In this document: positions 23,331-27,531 of the stretch, piece after piece | Layout of the letters: each line of letters opens with the position of its first letter | Numbering within the stretch: the stretch's first letter is position 1 | Program-made: the position numbers and the translations under genes | Source: Seison nebaliae | Lineage: Eukaryota; Rotifera; Pararotatoria; Seisonacea; Seisonidae | NCBI GenBank assembly: GCA_023231475.1 | Contig: JALJEE010000639.1 | Location: forward strand, 1-27,531 | DNA length: 27,531 bases | Direction: 5' to 3' | Notes under the pieces: generated by a model | The model's database searches: none | The model's input: only the letters and a program-made list of their open reading frames with translations | Told to the model about the DNA's origin: nothing

Positions 23331-23937
23331 TTTCAATGAATCAAAATTAATTATCGCTAACGAAATTGAAAAAACCGTCTATTCTATGTTAAAAATAAAT
23401 AAAATTTATTCGTTTCATTTTCATTCTCTTATTCGACTTTAAATATCTGTTCAGATTCACATTCATAATACATATCTGTCATTTATAATAACAATTTGTG
23501 AATTGAAAACAATAGAAAAAATTATAATAGAAAACATTATAATAATATGATAATTGACATTAGAATGAACAGTCTGATGACAGTGGTGAAAAGAAAGAGA
23601 TAAAAAAATATTTTGATTTTTAGCAAATATCGGAATATTTTGAACTGTAAATGATAATTGATTTTTTTCTGATAGATTTGTATGAGAATATGTTGAAGAA
23701 TGAAAGTAATTTTCAGTTGAAATCAATAGCTTCCCCTAAAAAGAATATAGTTGGAAATTGTTATATAATTTTACGTGAAACAAATCGAGCAATTCCTTCC
23801 TGAATTATTTATGAGATATTTGAATATTCGATAGATCATTTTTTGAATCGAGTTTATTTTGGGATCGAATCTCCTATTTTGGAGAGTTAAATTTTAATTT
23901 GGAAATATTAAGAAATTGAAGTTTGAATTGATTGAAT
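23331..23937. other. Intergenic stretch SAYSD1-PICK1
   Basis: It holds the SAYSD1 poly(A) signals (23394-23403) and the PICK1 promoter side. A minus-strand open frame (23463-23726) is Ile/Asn/His-rich with a hydrophobic end. It could be preceded by a GTT intron but gives no recognisable protein, and I do not call it a gene. Confidence 0.5.
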
Positions 23938-25434
23938 ATGGATTTCAATTTTGAGTTCGATGAAGATAACATGTTAAATTAAAATTCATTTTTTTCTTGT
24001 CAATTGTTTTTTTCTCATCATCAACTTTCCATCAAATGGATTTATCGATAATTGATCTGCATTTGCTGCTTCAACATGAAATACCTTCCCTTGAAAATTT
24101 CTTTTTGAATGTTAGGGGAATGAAGATTACACCAGGATCATGTTTATTGGAGAAGGATGGTCAAAATCTGGTGGGAATTTCAATTGGTGGCGGTGCTCCC
24201 AATTGTCCATGTGTCTATATCGTTCAAGTGTTCGATAATACACCAGCGGCGAAAGATGGTTCTTTAGCAGCTGGTTAGTAGTAGAAGGGAAATAAAGAAC
24301 AATATCTAATTAATATGTTGTAGGAGATGAAGTGTTGTCAATTAATGGACATAGTGTGAAAGGATGTACAAAAGTGGAAGTGGCTCGTCTTATTCAGAAC
24401 ACGAAACAAAGTGTATCAATCTCATACAATAAATTACATGTGAATGAAAAGAAAGGAGTGACATTAGATATTCGTTAGGAAATTATATGTTGATTATATT
24501 CATGAAACTTGTTATTTCCAAAAAGTTATGAAGAAAATGAAACATCGTATGGTGGAAGGAATGTCGGCGGAAACGGCAGATGCATTTGGATTAAGTCGTG
24601 CAATTCTATGTAATGATGGATTGATTAAACGATTGAATTCATTAGAAGATACAACACAAATGTATAATGGACTTGTGTTACATTTGAAAAGATTATTAAA
24701 ATATTCATATGCGCTCGGAATTATCCATCGGAAATTTGGAGATATATTTTGTGAAATTGCTGTTCGTGAAACTCAAGATGAATCACATCGAGCATTTCGC
24801 GAGTTCGGAGAAGCTCACCAATTGATGGAGAAGTATGCGAAAGAATTATCGATGACATTGAAACCAGTCATCAATGATCTCAACACTTACATGAATAAAG
24901 CGATTCCTGATACGAGACTAACAGTGAAGAAATATGCTGATGTCAAATTCGAATATCTCTCGTATTGTTTGAAAGTGAAAGAATTGGATGATGAGGAATA
25001 TGCGTTCGCTCAAATTAATGAACCATTATATCGTGTGGAAACAGGAAATTATGAGTATCGGTTAGAATTATAATTAATTTAAGTTATTAATATTATTCTT
25101 ATTTAGATTAATACTCCGATGTCGACATTTATCACGAAAGAAGTTCGCTCAAATGCGACAGAATGTTTTAGAGAAATTAGAATTATTAGACTCCAAACAT
25201 GGTTAGTTCATTATTAAATGATGAATTAATCGATCTTGTTAATGAATGATTTTAGTTCAAGATATTGTTGGTCAATTACAAAGAATGGTTTCCGGTTTCA
25301 GTAGTTATTATCAGGACTGTTACAAAGCTTTGAAGGAGATGATTTTGTTCCCAATTGAAATTGAATTACCGAACGAATGTCTCACAAACGACCATAGGAA
25401 ATTATTGCAATTGCCAATCGTCGATGATGAATAA
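23938..25434 (+). CDS. PICK1: PICK1, PDZ plus BAR domain protein
   Basis: Peripheral membrane scaffold: the PDZ domain binds C-termini of receptors and kinases, and the BAR domain senses and bends membrane during trafficking. Exons 23938-23972, 24116-24273, 24324-24473, 24526-25060, 25107-25201, 25256-25434; 383 aa, against 415 in human. The acidic start MDFNFEFDEDNM matches the family. The PDZ (about 20-100) has LVGISIGGG and the CPC motif with VQVFDNTPAA. The BAR domain (about 135-345) includes AFGLSRAILCNDGL, NKAIPDTRLTVKKY and FEYLSYCLKVKE, nearly identical to human. The tail is short and ends LPIVDDE, without the long acidic stretch of vertebrate PICK1. All five introns start GTT. The first intron is 143 bp, the longest here, and contains an ATG in frame with exon 2. 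Confidence 0.97.
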
Positions 25435-26171
25435 AATGACTAAACTTTTCTTTAATTTCTATTTATTATTATTTATCTCATTCAATCCTTTAATTTATTC
25501 AATAAAATTAATTTTATTCCTTTTTATAGAAACTGTGAACTTCCAACTCGACCACAGATTAACCGGAAAATGATAATAAACTTTTACGTCTTTCAGTTTT
25601 ATCTATTTCCGCTAACAATTTCCTTATTCTAACTTTCTTTTATCCCGATACTCGTCTATGTCATATTTTACCACCGAAAAAAACATTATTGCCATACATC
25701 CAGTTTTCGAACGGTTTGATATTACCAAGGACATCGAAACGTTTTATATCAAATTTCTGTTTATTCTTCTTATCGAAAAAAATGTCGATGTTGTCTTATC
25801 ATCTGTTTTATACTTTTCCGTTACCTGACCAAATAGACATTCGATCTGAAACCCGTTTCAAAGATTTTAATCAATTCATTAGAATTTTTATAATCGCCAA
25901 TTTATCTTGCTTATTCCAAGGAGAACTAGCTAGTATGGCTAATATTCCTTAAATGATCTACGGAGAACGTTTTAGTTCATTCATTGAAAATTTATCAGTT
26001 TACAATTTCTGAATTTTTATAACTTTAGACCTAAAGAAAATATCTACATTTAGACTATATTTATTTATTATTACATTTTAATATACCTATTGTAGATTCT
26101 ACAACATCAATATAAAAAGAATCAATAAAAAATGTTCTAATTTTAATTATTTTCCTTCTTTCTTTAACAGA
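25435..26171. other. Intergenic stretch PICK1-Ly6
   Basis: AT-rich with no supported gene. Short frames at 25355-25573 and 25689-25952 show no family match or splice support. The right edge is a strong polypyrimidine acceptor (TTCTTTCTTTAACAG) ending at 26170, one base before the Ly6 start codon. Confidence 0.5.
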
Positions 26172-26662
26172 ATGAGAAAATTTATATTATTACCTATCGT
26201 CTTCCTTTTCTCACAAATTCGAATAATCAGAAGCCAATTAAAATGTTACGATTGTTTCTACAACGAGAATTTTCCTTATATGAGAGACGAACGTTGTCGG
26301 GCGTTTAATAAAAACGATCCTCCACCTGTCGTACAATGTGACAAAGGTGAACTCTGTCTAGTTATCTTTCTCTCTACTCGATTCACTAATCTTCCTCAAT
26401 TTAATAGAAACGTTATGAAAGTGTACTGGACTTTCATCAGTTAACTAAGAACGATGGATTAATGAGAGATCGAGTCATTGAGAGGAAATGTTCGAAATCA
26501 TGCTGGCATGTTAATTGGAAAGTTGGAGCAGCTACACGATGTTGCAGTACCAATTTATGTAACAGTTCCCCAAGTTTGACGGGTAATTCTGTCAAAAATA
26601 ATATACTTTTCTTTTCTGTTTTTTCACTAATTTTAAATTTCTTAAACCGATTCTTACATTAA
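26172..26662 (+). CDS. Secreted Ly6/uPAR three-finger protein, likely GPI-anchored
   Basis: Exons 26172-26360 and 26408-26662 joined through a 47-bp GTT intron; 147 aa. Residues 1-21 form a signal peptide (MRKFILLPIVFLFSQI). The mature part begins QLKCYDC, the usual Ly6 opening, and carries ten cysteines in total, closing with CCSTNLCN, the CC-x4-CN signature of three-finger folds. The last 20 residues are hydrophobic (ILFFSVFSLILNF) after a small-residue Ser/Gly region, as expected for a GPI-attachment signal. Such proteins act at the cell surface, often on receptors or channels; the ligand is unknown. Without the intron the frame stops early, while splicing restores the second half with its CC-x4-CN block. 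The ATG starts one base after an acceptor, so a 5' leader exon or a trans-spliced leader is likely. Confidence 0.9.
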
Positions 26663-26725
26663 ACTTTCACTTTGGACAAATCTTAAAAGTTTTTTGTGAA
26701 CATATTCTGTGAAATTAAAATCCGT

Positions 26726-26805
26726 GGAAGATATAAATTGGAAGATATAAATTGGAAGATATAAATTGGAAGATATAATGGAAGATATAATTGGAAGATA
26801 TAAAT
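26726..26805 (+). repeat. Tandem repeat, six units of 12-14 bp
   Basis: Units of GGAAGATATAAATT: three exact 14-mers from 26726 to 26767, then shortened forms at 26768-26779, 26780-26792 and 26793-26805 that lost one or two bases. It ends 19 bases before the ATG of the following open frame. It may be the 5' leader of the mobile element, the tail of an older insertion, or an unrelated minisatellite. Confidence 0.9.
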
Positions 26806-26824
26806 CTCGTTTTTAACTTTGTCT

Positions 26825-27531
26825 ATGGATATTAATAAATTGTTTAATAATTCTGATGATGGGGACTACGAAGAGTTGTCCGAAATTGACAATAATGTTG
26901 ATTGTGTTATGAATAATAGTTCCGGAGCGGCGGAAAAGCCAATTGATGAAGGCAAGAGAGGAAGGGGAAGACCGAAAGGTTCTAAAAATACCTGTACACT
27001 TTCCACGAATAAAAGAACATGCTATGGTCCAGGTATCGATGGAAGCTGCTTGATCAAAAAAACGGAACTGGTGTCTATTGAATTAAAAATAAACCGTCTA
27101 CTTTCTGAGAATGTTGATTACAGAAAGGACTTGGTGGCTCTGTCGAATAAATTGGTCGAGATAAGCGATGAAGTAAAAAAAATCAACAATAACTTATCAT
27201 CAAATATTGCCGAAACAGAGAAATTGACGAAATTGTTTACTACAATTCATGATAAATTAGACATCACAAATGAACCATCATCATTACCGTTGATCCAGAA
27301 TGTTCCAAATGAAAACAACGGTCCTCTGAAAGGAAAGAATCCCATTGGTGGGGTCAAAGCTTCTTACCTTAACGTGGCAAAATCAAGAAGGAAGAATATC
27401 AGTAGAACGACTGGTTCCGTTAACATCGAAGTAGATGTTGAGGAACTAAAAATGTACAATGAACATTGCATGATATTGTCGAAAGACACGTACCAAAAAA
27501 GCAATAAGGGACGTGTACATTCATTTTACAT
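26825..27531 (+). mobile_element. ORF1-like open frame, partial, putative LINE
   Basis: Open for 235 codons to the window edge with no stop and no intron. The N-terminus is acidic (MDINKLFNNSDDGDYEELSE). A basic AT-hook-like patch GKRGRGRPKGSKN (about residues 46-58) follows, then a charged segment of about 90 residues with heptad-like Leu/Ile spacing (IELKINRLLSENV, LVALSNKLVEISDEVKKI) suggesting coiled coil, then a basic stretch (SYLNVAKSRRKN). Base and codon use are clearly richer in G and C than the host genes here, which points to a different origin. Nucleic-acid-binding patch plus coiled coil, no intron and a tandem-repeat leader fit ORF1 of a non-LTR retrotransposon. No reverse transcriptase is in the window, so a DNA transposon or a host gene remains possible. 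Confidence 0.45.

Noticed and set aside
23463-23726. Minus-strand frame with a hydrophobic C-terminus
   Set aside because: A possible upstream GTT intron gives only a tiny exon with no clear start; no recognisable protein.
25689-25952. 87-codon plus-strand frame
   Set aside because: No domain, no splice support, composition like the surrounding AT-rich spacer.

Overview
Nuclear DNA of a small invertebrate animal, very AT-rich, with compact genes: ten protein-coding genes cut by mostly 40-60 bp introns, plus the start of a probable mobile-element ORF at the right edge. The gene set (Nox5-type NADPH oxidase, SLC29 nucleoside transporters, PRD-type homeobox, mitochondrial TyrRS, SAYSD1, PICK1, Ly6/uPAR protein) is bilaterian. 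I cannot place the species further from sequence alone; a mite, rotifer, orthonectid or another lineage with a reduced genome would all fit.

Layout. 1-4.2 kb: no gene seen; four copies of a 15-bp repeat lie at the extreme left. 4.2-7.0 kb (-): nine-exon Nox5-like oxidase. 8.1-11.8 kb (-): two tandem ENT/SLC29 genes, the upstream one divergent in its signature motifs. 12.3-14.0 kb (-): five-exon gene of unknown family. 14.0-17.8 kb: second large gene-free stretch. 17.8-18.6 kb (-): two-exon homeobox gene with an eh1 repressor motif. 18.9-20.35 kb (-): mitochondrial tyrosyl-tRNA synthetase. 20.6-22.3 kb (-): coiled-coil protein of unknown family. Strand switch at about 22.7 kb. 22.8-23.3 kb (+): SAYSD1. 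23.9-25.4 kb (+): PICK1. 26.2-26.7 kb (+): GPI-type Ly6/uPAR protein. 26.7-27.5 kb (+): 12-14 bp tandem repeats, then an ORF1-like open frame running off the window.

Exon structures were rebuilt by hand from GT-AG ends, reading phase and family similarity; every complete gene totals a whole number of codons. The strongest global signal is in those introns: of 40 resolved, 33 (34 counting one ambiguous case) begin GTT, a T at +3 where animals normally have A or G, and most lack G at +5. The genes look like unrelated housekeeping and signalling genes, not one pathway.
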